A DNA stretch of 64,000 nucleotides from Cellulomonas gilvus ATCC 13127 (GTDB taxonomy: Bacteria; Actinomycetota; Actinomycetes; Actinomycetales; Cellulomonadaceae), in NCBI RefSeq assembly GCF_000218545.1, contig NC_015671.1, positions 2,046,001-2,110,000 on the forward strand, read 5' to 3'. The translations under genes were made by a program, and so were the position numbers. This document shows positions 37,545 to 48,086 of this stretch, in pieces. The notes under the pieces were generated by a model. That model was not told the DNA's origin and did no database searches. It worked only from the letters and a program-made list of their open reading frames with translations. How positions within the stretch are numbered: position 1 is the stretch's first letter; every line of letters starts with the position of its first letter.

Positions 37545-38983
37545 CAGCCGACGGCCCCTTCCATCTGCAGCTCGATGAGGCGGTTCAGCTCGAGGGCGTA
37601 CTCCATGGGCAGCTCGCGCGCGATGGGCTCGACGAACCCGCGCACGATCATGGCCATGGCCTCGGTCTCCGGCATGCCTCGGGACATGAGGTAGAACAGC
37701 TGGTCCTCGCTCACGCGCGAGACCGTGGCCTCGTGCCCCATCGACACGTCGTCCTCGCGGACGTCGACGTACGGGTAGGTGTCGGAGCGGGAGATCTGGT
37801 CGACGAGCAGCGCGTCGCACAGCACGTTGCTCGCGGAGTGCGCCGCACCCTCGAGGATCTGCACCAGGCCGCGGTAGGACGTCCGCCCACCACCGCGCGC
37901 GACCGACTTCGAGACGATCGACGACGACGTGTGGGGCGCCGCGTGCACCATCTTCGAGCCCGCGTCCTGGTGCTGGCCCTCGCCCGCGAACGCGATCGAG
38001 AGCGTCTCGCCGCGGGCGTGCTCACCCATGAGGTAGATCGCGGGGTACTTCATGGTGACCTTGGAGCCGATGTTGCCGTCGACCCACTCCATGGTCGCGC
38101 CCTCGGCCGCGGTCGCCCGCTTGGTGACGAGGTTGTACACGTTGTTCGACCAGTTCTGGATGGTCGTGTACCGGACCCGCGCGTTCTTCTTGACGATGAT
38201 CTCGACGACCGCGGAGTGCAGCGAGTCCGACGAGTACACGGGCGCGGTGCAGCCCTCGACGTAGTGCACGTACGAGCCCTCGTCGGCGATGATCAGCGTG
38301 CGCTCGAACTGGCCCATGTTCTCGGTGTTGATGCGGAAGTAGGCCTGCAGCGGGATCTCGACGTGCACGCCCGGCGGCACGTAGACGAACGACCCGCCGG
38401 ACCAGACCGCGGTGTTGAGCGACGCGAACTTGTTGTCGCCCGGCGGGATGACCGAGCCGAAGTACTGCTCGAAGATCTCGGGGTGCTCGCGCAGGCCCGT
38501 GTCGGTGTCCAGGAAGATGACGCCCTGCTCCTCGAGCGACTCCTGGATCTGGTGGTAGACCACCTCGGACTCGTACTGCGCGGCGACGCCGGCCACGAGG
38601 CGCTGCTTCTCCGCCTCGGGGATGCCCAGACGGTCGTACGTGTTCTTGATGTCCTCGGGCAGGTCGTCCCAGCTGGCCGCCTGCTTCTCGGTGGACCGCA
38701 CGAAGTACTTGATGTTGTCGAAGTCGATGCCCGACAGGTCCGCGCCCCACCAGGGCATGGGCTTCTTGTCGAACATGCGCAGCGACTTGAGCCGCGTCTT
38801 GAGCATCCACTCGGGTTCGTTCTTGAGCCGCGAGATCTCGCGGACGACGTCCTCGGACAGGCCGCGCCGTGCCGTGGCGCCCGCGGTGTCCGTGTCGTGC
38901 CAGCCGTAGTTGTAGCTGCCGATCGAGGCGATCGCCTCGTCCTGCGTCATCGGCTGTGCCGGGTCCTGCGTGGGTGCACTCAT
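37544..38983 (-). CDS. sufB: SufB scaffold subunit
   Basis: The 479-residue protein is the main scaffold for new Fe-S clusters. Conserved segments are [74 protein letters not shown] with a cysteine, and [32 protein letters not shown]. No intein is present, unlike in some mycobacterial SufB proteins. ATG 38983 overlaps the sufR stop, so repressor and scaffold are translationally coupled. Confidence 0.96.
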   Translation of the reverse strand: MSAPTQDPAQPMTQDEAIASIGSYNYGWHDTDTAGATARRGLSEDVVREISRLKNEPEWMLKTRLKSLRMFDKKPMPWWGADLSGIDFDNIKYFVRSTEKQAASWDDLPEDIKNTYDRLGIPEAEKQRLVAGVAAQYESEVVYHQIQESLEEQGVIFLDTDTGLREHPEIFEQYFGSVIPPGDNKFASLNTAVWSGGSFVYVPPGVHVEIPLQAYFRINTENMGQFERTLIIADEGSYVHYVEGCTAPVYSSDSLHSAVVEIIVKKNARVRYTTIQNWSNNVYNLVTKRATAAEGATMEWVDGNIGSKVTMKYPAIYLMGEHARGETLSIAFAGEGQHQDAGSKMVHAAPHTSSSIVSKSVARGGGRTSYRGLVQILEGAAHSASNVLCDALLVDQISRSDTYPYVDVREDDVSMGHEATVSRVSEDQLFYLMSRGMPETEAMAMIVRGFVEPIARELPMEYALELNRLIELQMEGAVG

Positions 38984-39747
38984 GCGATCGTTCCTTCCGG
39001 GGCGAGCACAGGGGGGTTCGTCGTCGTGGGTGTGCGGTGACCTCGGGTGCGGGCGACCGGGATGTTCGTGGTGCACACGTGGCCCCCGCGCGCGAGCGTG
39101 GCCAGGCGCTGCACGTGGACGCCGAGCAGGCGCGAGAACGCGCGCGCCTCGGCGTCGCACAGCTGCGGGAACTCGTGCGCGACGTCCTGCACCGGGCAGT
39201 GGCCCTGGCACAGCTGCACGGCGTGCGTCCCGGGCACGGGGCGGGCCGAGGCCGCGTAGCCGTCCTCCGAGAGCGCACGCGCGAGCGCCTCGGTCCGGGC
39301 CGCGACGTCGTCCTCGGCGACGTCGCGCAGACGTGCCGCGAGCCGCTGCTCGAGCTCGGCCACGCGCTGCTCGGCGAACCCGGCGACCGCGTCGGCCCCC
39401 GCGGTGTCGGCCAGGTAGCGCAGCGCCTGCGCGGCGATCTCCGCATAGCGGTGCGAGAGCGCGGACTGCCCGTTGGTGGTCACCACGTAGCGGCGCGCGG
39501 GCCGGCCGCGGCGCACGGGGCCGACCTCGGCGCCGTCGTGCACCGCGATCTGGTCGGTGCTCTCCAGCACGCCGAGGTGACGACGGATCGCGGCGGGCGT
39601 CAGGTCGAGACGCGTGGCCAGGTCGGCCGCGCTGATCGGGCCCTGTCCGGCCACGATCTGCAGCACACGCTGACGCGTGCCCGCGTCGTGCGACGAGTCC
39701 GCCGTGGCGTCGGGCGCGAGCGGCGTGACGGGCAGCATCCCGCTCAT
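38980..39747 (-). CDS. sufR: SufR, Fe-S-sensing repressor of the suf operon
   Basis: The 255-residue DeoR-like winged-helix protein has [27 protein letters not shown] as the helix-turn-helix (about residues 37-63), the wing [12 protein letters not shown], and four cysteines in the order C-x3-C-x12-C-x27-C. That spacing matches my recollection of the cluster-binding cysteines of M. tuberculosis SufR (Rv1460). With a cluster bound it represses suf; cluster loss should relieve repression. ATG 39747 has GGGAGG upstream. A palindromic operator lies 53-74 bases upstream. Confidence 0.93.
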   Translation of the reverse strand: MSGMLPVTPLAPDATADSSHDAGTRQRVLQIVAGQGPISAADLATRLDLTPAAIRRHLGVLESTDQIAVHDGAEVGPVRRGRPARRYVVTTNGQSALSHRYAEIAAQALRYLADTAGADAVAGFAEQRVAELEQRLAARLRDVAEDDVAARTEALARALSEDGYAASARPVPGTHAVQLCQGHCPVQDVAHEFPQLCDAEARAFSRLLGVHVQRLATLARGGHVCTTNIPVARTRGHRTPTTTNPPVLAPEGTIA

Positions 39748-39793
39748 CCCACCTCCCGGAACCGGCGACGGCCCCGGCGACCACCGGGGCACT

Positions 39794-39799
39794 CGTATA
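39794..39799 (-). promoter_or_regulatory. suf operon -10 element
   Basis: On the minus strand this is TATACG. Seventeen bases further upstream lies TTCGGC (39817-39822) as a weak -35. The palindrome at 39800-39821 fills the spacer, so SufR binding would exclude RNA polymerase. Confidence 0.55.
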
Positions 39800-39821
39800 T
39801 CGGCAACATGGTTGTTGCCGA
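39800..39821. promoter_or_regulatory. SufR operator
   Basis: Two perfect 9-base arms, TCGGCAACA and TGTTGCCGA, are separated by TGGT. It is the only strong palindrome between sufR and the insertion element and lies on the suf promoter, so autoregulation by SufR is likely. Confidence 0.8.
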
Positions 39822-39894
39822 ATTCGTTCCGCGCAAGGAAGGCTTGCCTTCGCGCGGCATCCGTCGGCGTGACGTCGCTCACCGGGGAGGGGCA

Positions 39895-39900
39895 CCTAGA
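39895..39900. repeat. left copy of the IS target-site duplication
   Basis: CCTAGA directly precedes the left end of the IS481-family element and is repeated exactly at 41016-41021. It fits the NCTAGN target known for IS481. Confidence 0.9.
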
Positions 39901-39927
39901 TGTTGTGGCTCATGAGGTTGGTGACGC
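39901..39927. repeat. left terminal inverted repeat
   Basis: It begins TGTTGTGGCTCATGAGG. Compared with the right end it differs only at bases 5 and 6 over 27 bases. Confidence 0.9.
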
Positions 39928-40012
39928 GGCTGGGGGTGTGAGGGAGGGGTAGGCCCCGGCGGCAGGATGGAAGTGCGACCAACCAACTGCTGCGCGAAGG
40001 ACCTACCCCTCG

Positions 40013-41020
40013 ATGAGCCACGCTAACGCCCCGTTCACCCCCGAAGGGCGGCTGCGGCTCGTGCGCCGCTGCGCCCACCGACCGATCGCTCACGTCGCTG
40101 CCGAGGCGGGCATCTCTCGGCAGTGCCTGTCGAAGTGGAAGGCCCGGTTCGACGAGTTGGGCGAGGTCGGGCTGGCCGACCGGGCGAGTGTCCCTCACGC
40201 GTCCCCGACCCAGCTCGAGCCCGACCTGGTCGCGTTGATCGAGACGTGGCGCCGGGAGCACAAGTGGTCGGCCCGGGCGATCCACCTCGAGCTGGTCCGC
40301 CGCGGGCACCAGGTCTCGGTCGCGACCGTCGGGCGGTGGCTGGTCCGCCTGGGCATCAGCCGGCGCCGCGACATCGACCCCGACGGGTCGATGAACCGCA
40401 CCGCGGGCCGCATCACCGCCCGCTACCCCGGTCACATGGTCCATCTGGACGTCAAGAAGGTCGGGCGCATCCCCGATGGCGGCGGCTGGCGCGCTCACGG
40501 GCGCGGCTCAGCGGCGGACAAGGCCGCCCAGCGGGCCAAGACCAAGGGCGCCCGCGCCGGCTACGTCTACCTGCACTCCGCCGTCGACGGCTTCTCCCGA
40601 CTGGCCTACACCGAGCACCTGCCCGACGAGAAGGCAGCGACCACGATCGGGTTCTTCTGCCGGGCACGGGCGTTCTTCGCCGCCCACGGCATCAACCGGC
40701 TGGTCCGGGTGGTCACCGACAACGGCGCGAACTACACCGCCAAGGCGTTCACCCGGACGGTGACCGCGTTCGCCTCGCGTCACCAGCGGATCCGTCCGCA
40801 CACTCCCCGGCACAACGGCAAGGTCGAGAGATACAACCGGATCCTGGCCGAGGAACTCCTCTACGCCCGCATCTGGACCTCCGAGGCCGAGCGGGCCGCA
40901 GCGATCAAGATCTGGAACGTCCACTACAACTACCATCGCTGCCACACCGCCGCCGGCAACCAGCCCCCGGCCTCACGCCTCCACGCAGGCGTCACCAACC
41001 TCATGAGCCGGAACACCTAG
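40013..41020 (+). CDS. IS481-family transposase
   Basis: The 335-residue DDE transposase has an N-terminal helix-turn-helix region (HVAAEAGISRQCLSKWKARF, about residues 27-46), a second HTH around SVATVGRWLVRLGI, and a rve integrase core with catalytic Asp146 (HLDVKKVGR), Asp236 (VVTDNGANY) and Glu272 (GKVERYNR), spaced D-x35-E. The last eight codons lie in the right inverted repeat, and the TAG stop (41018-41020) belongs to the target duplication, not to the element. ATG 40013 follows 112 bases of noncoding left end. No frameshift is seen. Confidence 0.95.
   Translation: MSHANAPFTPEGRLRLVRRCAHRPIAHVAAEAGISRQCLSKWKARFDELGEVGLADRASVPHASPTQLEPDLVALIETWRREHKWSARAIHLELVRRGHQVSVATVGRWLVRLGISRRRDIDPDGSMNRTAGRITARYPGHMVHLDVKKVGRIPDGGGWRAHGRGSAADKAAQRAKTKGARAGYVYLHSAVDGFSRLAYTEHLPDEKAATTIGFFCRARAFFAAHGINRLVRVVTDNGANYTAKAFTRTVTAFASRHQRIRPHTPRHNGKVERYNRILAEELLYARIWTSEAERAAAIKIWNVHYNYHRCHTAAGNQPPASRLHAGVTNLMSRNT
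40989..41015. repeat. right terminal inverted repeat
   Basis: The reverse complement begins TGTTCCGGCTCATGAGG and matches the left end except for two bases. It overlaps the 3' end of the transposase gene. Confidence 0.9.
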
Positions 41021-41021
41021 A
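41016..41021. repeat. right copy of the IS target-site duplication
   Basis: CCTAGA repeats the left flank. It supplies the transposase stop codon TAG and also the first four bases of TAGACT (41018-41023), the presumed -10 element of the next gene. Confidence 0.9.
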
Positions 41022-41031
41022 CTCGTCGTCC

Positions 41032-41975
<944 letters not shown>

Positions 41976-41979
<4 letters not shown>

Positions 41980-42761
41980 CGACCGGTGCGGACCGCCCGG
42001 CGGTGGGCACGCACGCCGGCGCCGCACCCACGGCGCGACGCATCGCCGCGCAGACCGCGTTCGAGGCGCGCGCGATCCTCCGCAACGGCGAGCAGCTGCT
42101 CGTGACGGTCGTCGTCCCCGTGCTCGCGCTGATCGCGCTGGTCCAGGTCGAGTCGCTCGACGTGGACACCGGCGGGCTGCGACGCATCGACTTCTTCGCG
42201 CCCGGTGTGCTCGCGCTGGCCGTGATGACCTCGTCGTTCACGTCGCAGGCGATCGCCTCGGCGTTCGACCGGCGCAACGGCGTGCTGCGGCTGCTGTCCA
42301 CCACGCCGCTCGGCCGCGGGGGGCTGATCGCCGGCAAGGTGCTGGGCGTGCTGGTGGTGGAGGTCGTGCAGGTGCTCGTCATCGGCCTGACCGCGGTCGC
42401 GCTCGGCTGGCGTCCCGACGCCGCGGGCGTCGGGCTCGCGCTCCTGGCCGTCGCGCTCGGCACCGCGGCGTTCACGTCGCTCGCGCTGCTGGTCGCCGGG
42501 ACGCTGCGCGCCGAGGCCGTGCTCGCGGTCGCCAACCTGGCCCTGCTGCTCCTGGCTCTCGCGGGGGGCGTCGTCGTGCCCGCCGACCGGCTGCCCGGCG
42601 CGCTGCAGCACGTCGCGGTGCTGCTGCCCTCGGGCGCGCTGGGCGAGGCGATGCGCGGTGCGTTCCAGCACGGCGCGATGCCCGCGTGGTCGGTCGTCGT
42701 GCTGGTCGGCTGGACCGCCGCGCTGGGCTGGGGCGCGACGCGGCTGTTCCGCTGGCACTGA
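41976..42761 (+). CDS. ABC-2 type permease
   Basis: The 261-residue protein has six membrane helices, with FEARAILRNGEQLLVTVVVPVLALIALVQ at the first and RRIDFFAPGVLALAVMTSSFTSQAIA leading to the second, as in ABC-2 permeases. It overlaps the ATPase gene by ATGA, and both form the exporter. Neighbouring ctaA suggests a link to respiratory heme biogenesis, which is not proven. Confidence 0.87.
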
Positions 42762-42853
42762 GGTCGACGACGCGTGCGCCGGCCCGTCGCCGCGGACAGA
42801 GGTCACACCCGTGACGGCCGACGAGGGACGGGTCGCCGCCTAGGCTGGGCGCC

Positions 42854-43837
42854 GTGACCGCGCCGCACGCCGCCCCGCCCGCCGCACCCTCCGGACCCCG
42901 CTCGCCGGCGGCGCGCGCACGGGACGCGCTGGTCGGGCTGTGGCGGCGCGTGAGCGGCTGGTTGAGAGGCCACGCGCGAGGCGTGCTGGTGGTGAACCTG
43001 ATCACGCAGGTCGCGATCGTCGGGACGGGCGGCGCCGTGCGCCTCACGGGCTCGGGGCTCGGCTGCTCGACCTGGCCGCAGTGCGAGCCGGGCACGTTCG
43101 TGCCGCGCCTGCACGACGCGATGACGTACCACCCGTTCGTCGAGTTCGGGAACCGGCTCATGACGTTCGTGCTGGCTGCCGCGGCGGTCGCGGTCGCGGT
43201 CGTCGTGTGGCCGGACCGGACGCGCAGCACGGCCTACCGCCGGCTGGGCTGGGTCCCGCTCGCCGGCGTCGCGGCCCAGGCCGTGATCGGCGGCGTGCTC
43301 GTGCGCCTCGAGCTCCCGCCGATCCTCGTCTCGTTCCACTTCCTGGTGTCGATGGTGCTGGTCGCGCTGTCGCTCGTGCTGCTGCACCGTTCGACCGAGG
43401 GTGACGGCCCGCCGCGCGTGGTCGTCGACCCCGTCACACGCGTCGCCGCGCACGTGCTCGTCGCGCTGCTCGTCGTGGTGCTCGTGCTGGGCACCCTGAC
43501 CACCGGTGCGGGCCCGCACTCGGGCGACGACGAGGTGGGCTACCGGCTCGCGGTCGACCCGATGCTCATGGCGATGATCCACGCGGCGTCCGTGTGGGCG
43601 TTCACCGCGGTGCTGCTCGCCGTGCTGTGGCGCGTGCGCGGCGCCGCGGGGACGCCCGCGCTGCGTCGCGCCGCGTGGACGCTGCTGGCGCTGGGTGCGC
43701 TCCAGGGGGCCATCGGGTACGTGCAGACCGCGACCGGCCTGCCGATCGCGCTGGTCAACCTGCACCTGATCGGCGCGGCGCTGCTCACGGCGGGCACCAT
43801 GCGGGTCTGGCTCGGCACCCGGGAGCGCATCGCCTGA
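42854..43837 (+). CDS. ctaA: heme A synthase (CtaA/COX15)
   Basis: The 327-residue membrane protein oxidises heme O to heme A for aa3-type cytochrome oxidase. It has eight helices in two four-helix halves, with heme-ligand histidines in YHPFVEFGNRLMTF, SFHFLVSMVLV, MIHAASVWAF and NLHLIGAALL, and a cysteine pair near GLGCSTWPQCEPG in the first loop, as in B. subtilis CtaA. TAGGCT (42841-42846) ends seven bases before GTG 42854, giving a leaderless message. A SURF1 gene elsewhere in the window serves the same oxidase. Confidence 0.93.
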   Translation: MTAPHAAPPAAPSGPRSPAARARDALVGLWRRVSGWLRGHARGVLVVNLITQVAIVGTGGAVRLTGSGLGCSTWPQCEPGTFVPRLHDAMTYHPFVEFGNRLMTFVLAAAAVAVAVVVWPDRTRSTAYRRLGWVPLAGVAAQAVIGGVLVRLELPPILVSFHFLVSMVLVALSLVLLHRSTEGDGPPRVVVDPVTRVAAHVLVALLVVVLVLGTLTTGAGPHSGDDEVGYRLAVDPMLMAMIHAASVWAFTAVLLAVLWRVRGAAGTPALRRAAWTLLALGALQGAIGYVQTATGLPIALVNLHLIGAALLTAGTMRVWLGTRERIA

Positions 43838-43904
43838 TCCCGCCGTGCCTCGGCCGTCGGAAACTCCTTGCCCGTGTGTCGGAGGTCACATCTAGAGTCG
43901 CGGC

Positions 43905-44930
43905 ATGACCGACGAGCACCCGCACCAGCACCGCGCCGGCGCGCAGGCACCCCCGCAGGACGGCCCCCCGGCCGTCGTCGCGCGAGGCCTGGTCAAGCGC
44001 TACAAGGACGTCACCGCGCTCGCGGGAGTCGACCTCACCGTCACGTCGGGGACCGTGCTGGGCCTGCTCGGGCCCAACGGCGCCGGCAAGACGACCGTCG
44101 TCCGCATCCTCACCACTCTCCTGCGGCCCGACGAGGGCACCGCGCACGTCTCGGGGATCGACGTGCTGCGGGACCCGCGCGCCGTGCGGCGCAGGATCGG
44201 GCTGTCGGGCCAGTACGCCGCGGTCGACGAGTACCTCACGGGCTTCGAGAACCTCGAGATGATCGGGCGGCTCTACCACCTGGGCAAGGTGCGCGCGCGT
44301 GAGCGGGCGCGCGAGCTGCTCGCGCAGTTCCGGCTCGAGGACGCGGCCGACCGTCCGTCCCGCACGTACTCCGGCGGCATGCGTCGGCGGCTCGACCTGG
44401 CGGGCGCTCTCGTCGCACGGCCGCCGGTGATCTTCCTCGACGAGCCGACCACGGGCCTCGACCCGCGCGGCCGGGCCGACATGTGGGCGGTCATCCAGAC
44501 GCTGGTCGCGAACGGCACCACGCTGCTGCTGACGACGCAGTACCTCGAGGAGGCCGACGTGCTCGCGGACGAGATCGTCGTGATCGACCACGGCAAGGTC
44601 ATCGCGCAGGGCACCGCGGACCAGCTCAAGCTCCAGGTCGGCGGCGAGCGCCTCGAGCTCACGGTCGCGGACGGCAGCACGCTCGAGCAGGCCCGCACGC
44701 TGCTCGAGCCGCTGGGGGTCGGCCACGCGACGGTGGACGCCGCTCGGCGCTCGCTGCTCATGCCCGTCACCGGCGGGGTCGGCACGCTCACCGACGGGCT
44801 CCGCCTGCTCGACGACGCGGGCATCGCGCTCGACGACGTGGGCCTGCGCAGACCCACGCTCGACGACGTCTTCCTCACGCTCACTGGCCGCCCGGCGGAC
44901 GACGCGGCCCCGACGAACGGAGCGGCCTGA
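43905..44930 (+). CDS. DrrA-type ABC exporter ATP-binding protein
   Basis: The 341-residue ATPase has Walker A GPNGAGKTTVVRILTTLL, signature YSGGMRRRLDLAGALV, Walker B VIFLDEPTTGLDPRGR and a long C-terminal part with the DrrA-specific LRRPTLDDVFLTLTGR. Such proteins power export of polyketides, lipids or drugs. TAGAGT (43893-43898) ends six bases before ATG 43905, so the message is leaderless. The stop overlaps the permease gene by one base. Confidence 0.9.
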   Translation: MTDEHPHQHRAGAQAPPQDGPPAVVARGLVKRYKDVTALAGVDLTVTSGTVLGLLGPNGAGKTTVVRILTTLLRPDEGTAHVSGIDVLRDPRAVRRRIGLSGQYAAVDEYLTGFENLEMIGRLYHLGKVRARERARELLAQFRLEDAADRPSRTYSGGMRRRLDLAGALVARPPVIFLDEPTTGLDPRGRADMWAVIQTLVANGTTLLLTTQYLEEADVLADEIVVIDHGKVIAQGTADQLKLQVGGERLELTVADGSTLEQARTLLEPLGVGHATVDAARRSLLMPVTGGVGTLTDGLRLLDDAGIALDDVGLRRPTLDDVFLTLTGRPADDAAPTNGAA

Positions 44931-45742
44931 TGCCCATGCCCACGGTGCTCAGCGACGCGCACGTCGTCGCGCGGCGCAACATCATCAAGATCAAGCGCGT
45001 CCCGGACCTGCTGGTCTTCACGACGCTCTCGCCGATCATGTTCGTGCTGCTGTTCGCGTACGTGTTCGGCGGTGCGATCCAGGTGCCGGGCGGCGCCGAC
45101 CCGGACGCCTACCGCGAGTTCCTCATGGCAGGGATCTTCGCCCAGACCGTGATCTTCGGCGCGACGATCACCGGCGCCGGACTCGCGGAGGACATCAAGA
45201 AGGGCATCATCGACCGGTTCCGGTCCCTGCCGATGGCACCGTCGGCCGTCCTGACCGGCCGCACGCTGTCCGACGTCGTCAACAACGTCATCGTGCTGGT
45301 CGTGATGTCCCTGACCGGTCTGCTGGTGGGCTGGAGCATCCACAGCTCGTTCGGCGAGGCGGTGCTCGGCTTCACGCTGCTCATCGTGTTCGCCTACGCG
45401 ATCTCCTGGATGATGGCGTGGCTGGGCATGCTCGTGCCGAGCGTCGAGGTGTTCAACAACGCCACGTTCATCGTGATCTTCCCGCTCACGTTCGTGGCGA
45501 ACACGTTCGTCCCGCTCGAGTCGCTGCCCAAGGTGCTGCAGACGTTCGCCGAGTGGAACCCGGTCTCGGCCGTCACCCAGGCGTCGCGTGAGCTGTTCGG
45601 GAACATCCCGCCGCAGGTGCCGGAGCCGACCTCGTGGCCGCTGCAGAACGCCGAGCTCTACACCGCGATCTGGGCCGTGCTGATCCTGCTGGTCTTCATC
45701 CCGATCGCGAACGCGCAGTACCGCCGCAGCACGAGCCGCTGA
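44930..45742 (+). CDS. DrrB-type ABC exporter permease
   Basis: The 270-residue protein has six helices and the ABC-2 signature region FLMAGIFAQTVIFGATITGAGLAEDIKKGIIDRFRSLPMAPSAVLTGRT. It pairs with the DrrA-type ATPase. ATG 44930 overlaps the upstream stop (TGATG); ATG 44936 is an alternative. The cargo cannot be deduced from sequence. Confidence 0.9.
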   Translation: MPMPTVLSDAHVVARRNIIKIKRVPDLLVFTTLSPIMFVLLFAYVFGGAIQVPGGADPDAYREFLMAGIFAQTVIFGATITGAGLAEDIKKGIIDRFRSLPMAPSAVLTGRTLSDVVNNVIVLVVMSLTGLLVGWSIHSSFGEAVLGFTLLIVFAYAISWMMAWLGMLVPSVEVFNNATFIVIFPLTFVANTFVPLESLPKVLQTFAEWNPVSAVTQASRELFGNIPPQVPEPTSWPLQNAELYTAIWAVLILLVFIPIANAQYRRSTSR

Positions 45743-45749
45743 CCGCGAC

Positions 45750-45783
45750 GCGAAGGGCCGGTGCCACGGCACCGGCCCTTCGC
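45750..45783. terminator. bidirectional terminator between drrB-type and NUDIX genes
   Basis: GCGAAGGGCCGGTGCC (45750-45765) pairs with its perfect complement at 45768-45783. The inner bases must open to form the loop. It separates convergent genes. Confidence 0.85.
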
Positions 45784-45799
45784 CATCGTTCACCTCGGA

Positions 45800-46405
45800 C
45801 TACAGCGCGACCTGCTCGAGCGTGGACCAGCCCCGTGCGCGGGCCGCGGCGGCCGCCAGGACGCCGATCGTCGTGGTCGGGCTCGCGAACCGGTCACCCA
45901 GCACGCCCGCGACCGCCTCGTCGAGCGGCACCCACACCGGCACCATCGCGGCCTCCTCGTCCGTGCGGGCGAACCGCTCGGCCTCGGGGACCGGCGTGAG
46001 ATCCCGCGCCAGGAACACCGTGATGTGCTCGGACGATCCCCCGGGTGTCGTGAAGAACTCGACGAGCCGCCACCACCGGCCGGCCACCAGGTCCGCCTCC
46101 TCGGCGAGCTCGCGGGCCGCGGCCAGGACGGCCGGCTCCCCCGCGACGTCCAGGAGCCCCGCGGGGGGCTCCCACAGCACGTGCCGCGCCGGGTGGCGGT
46201 ACTGCGAGAGCAGCAGCACCCGGTCCTCGTCGTCGAGCGCGATCACCGCGACCGCGCCGGTGTGCGCCACGTACTCACGCACCACCTGGGTGTCGCCGAG
46301 ATCGACCACGTCACGCGCGAGGTCCCACACGCGGCCGCGGTAGACGACCTCGTGCTCGAGCACGTCACGGGACGTCGCGACGTCCCGCGGGTCGGCCGGG
46401 GGCAC
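45800..46405 (-). CDS. NUDIX hydrolase, ADP-ribose pyrophosphatase type
   Basis: The 201-residue enzyme has a Nudix box GLLDVAGEPAVLAAARELAEEADL (G-x5-E-x7-REL-x-EE) and EFFTTPGGSSEHITVFLARDL, with the Pro about 15 residues after the box typical of ADP-ribose pyrophosphatases. The equivalent mycobacterial gene is Rv1700, also directly after pyrG. GTG 46405 lies two bases after the pyrG stop, so the genes are coupled. Confidence 0.93.
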   Translation of the reverse strand: MPPADPRDVATSRDVLEHEVVYRGRVWDLARDVVDLGDTQVVREYVAHTGAVAVIALDDEDRVLLLSQYRHPARHVLWEPPAGLLDVAGEPAVLAAARELAEEADLVAGRWWRLVEFFTTPGGSSEHITVFLARDLTPVPEAERFARTDEEAAMVPVWVPLDEAVAGVLGDRFASPTTTIGVLAAAAARARGWSTLEQVAL

Positions 46406-46407
46406 GC

Positions 46408-48075
46408 TCAGCCCTCGTCCTGCCGCGCGAGCGCGGCACCCACGAGCCCCGCGAACAGCGGGTGCGCGCGGTTCGGACGGGACTTGAACTCCGGGTGCGC
46501 CTGCGTCGACACGTAGTAAGGGTGCACGTCGCGCGGCAGCTCGACGAACTCGACCAGCGAGGTGTCGGGCGAGACGCCCGAGATCACCAGGCCGGCGCCC
46601 TCGAGCTGCTCGCGGTAGGAGTTGTTGACCTCGTACCGGTGGCGGTGCCGCTCGCTGATGCGCGTGGCCCCGTACGCCTCGGCGACCACGGAACCCGGCG
46701 TCAGCAGCGCGTCGTACGCGCCCAGCCGCATGGTGCCGCCCAGGTCCCCGGCGCCGCCCACGATCGCCCGCTGCTCGGCCATGGTGGCGATCACCGGGTG
46801 CGCGGGGTTGTCGTCGAACTCCGAGGAAGACGCACCCTCGAGGCCCAGCACCGTGCGCGCGTACTCGATCACCATGCACTGCAGGCCCAGGCAGATGCCG
46901 AGCGTCGGCACCAGGTTCTCGCGGGCCCAGCGCAGCGCGCCGAGCTTGCCCTCGATGCCGCGGACACCGAAGCCACCGGGCACGAGCACCGCGTCGACAC
47001 CCTCGAGCGCGGAGCGCGCGCCGTCGGGCGTCTGGCAGTCGTCGGACGTGACCCACCGGATCACGACCTTCGCATCGTGGTGGAAGCCACCCGCACGCAG
47101 CGCCTCGGTCACCGAGAGGTACGCGTCGGGCAGGTCGATGTACTTGCCGACGAGCGCGATCTCCACGCGGTGCGCGGGCTGGTGGACGCGCTCGAGCAGC
47201 TCGTCCCACCCGCTCCAGTCGACGTCCCGGAACGGCAGTCCCAGTCGCTGCACGGCGTAGGCGTCGAGGCCCTCGGCGTGCAGCACACGCGGGATGTCGT
47301 AGATGCTCGGCGCGTCCTTCGCCGTGACCACACCCTCGACGTCGACGTCGCAGAACAGCGCGATCTTGCGCTTGATGCTGTCCGGCACGTCGCGGTCGGC
47401 ACGCAGCACGATCGCGTCCGGCTGGATGCCGATGTTCCGCAGCGCGGCGACCGAGTGCTGCGTCGGCTTGGTCTTGAGCTCGCCCGACGGGCCGATGTAC
47501 GGCAGCAGCGAGACGTGCAGGAAGAAGACGTTGTCGCGGCCCAGGTCGTGCCGCACCTGACGGGCGGCCTCGAGGAACGGCAGCGACTCGATGTCGCCGA
47601 CGGTCCCGCCGATCTCCGTGATGATCACGTCGACCTCGTCGGAGGCCTGCGACCGCATGCGGGACTTGATCTCGTCCGTGATGTGCGGGATGACCTGGAC
47701 GGTATCCCCCAGGTACTCGCCCCGGCGCTCCTTCGCGATGACCTGCGAGTAGACCTGACCGGTCGTCACGTTGGCCGAGCCCACGAGGTTCACGTCGAGG
47801 AACCGCTCGTAGTGGCCGACGTCGAGGTCGGTCTCAGCCCCGTCGTCGGTGACGAACACCTCGCCGTGCTGGAACGGGTTCATCGTCCCGGGATCGACGT
47901 TGATGTACGGATCGAGCTTCTGCATCGTGACCCGCAGGCCACGGGAGCGAAGGAGCCGGCCGAGGCTGCTCGCCGTCAGGCCCTTGCCGAGAGAGGATGC
48001 AACCCCCCCGGTGACGAAGATGTGCCGGGTCAGGTGGTCCGACCGCCCGGGGAGTCGGTGCGCGCGCTCTGTCAC
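46408..48075 (-). CDS. pyrG: CTP synthase
   Basis: The 555-residue enzyme makes CTP from UTP, ATP and glutamine. The synthase half has [28 protein letters not shown] and [27 protein letters not shown]; the glutaminase half has the nucleophile Cys in [10 protein letters not shown] and the late His/Glu pair in [13 protein letters not shown] 48075 lies eight bases after TAGCCT. It follows the MurJ gene by 11 bases but has its own promoter-like element. Confidence 0.97.
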   Translation of the reverse strand: MTERAHRLPGRSDHLTRHIFVTGGVASSLGKGLTASSLGRLLRSRGLRVTMQKLDPYINVDPGTMNPFQHGEVFVTDDGAETDLDVGHYERFLDVNLVGSANVTTGQVYSQVIAKERRGEYLGDTVQVIPHITDEIKSRMRSQASDEVDVIITEIGGTVGDIESLPFLEAARQVRHDLGRDNVFFLHVSLLPYIGPSGELKTKPTQHSVAALRNIGIQPDAIVLRADRDVPDSIKRKIALFCDVDVEGVVTAKDAPSIYDIPRVLHAEGLDAYAVQRLGLPFRDVDWSGWDELLERVHQPAHRVEIALVGKYIDLPDAYLSVTEALRAGGFHHDAKVVIRWVTSDDCQTPDGARSALEGVDAVLVPGGFGVRGIEGKLGALRWARENLVPTLGICLGLQCMVIEYARTVLGLEGASSSEFDDNPAHPVIATMAEQRAIVGGAGDLGGTMRLGAYDALLTPGSVVAEAYGATRISERHRHRYEVNNSYREQLEGAGLVISGVSPDTSLVEFVELPRDVHPYYVSTQAHPEFKSRPNRAHPLFAGLVGAALARQDEG

Positions 48076-48086
48076 GGGATTCCAGG

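Larger units (their letters stand above)
39901..41015. mobile_element. IS481-family insertion sequence, complete
   Basis: The element is 1115 bp, with 27-bp terminal inverted repeats that differ at two positions, one transposase gene, and a 6-bp target duplication CCTAGA. Both ends begin TGTT. The intact ends, duplication and open transposase suggest a recent insertion. It separates the suf operon from the ABC-2 exporter genes that are its usual neighbours in actinobacteria. Confidence 0.93.

Noticed and set aside
39896-41020. A larger genomic island around the IS element
   Set aside because: Both flanks are conserved core genes in their usual order (suf on one side, ABC-2/ctaA on the other), so it is a single simple insertion.
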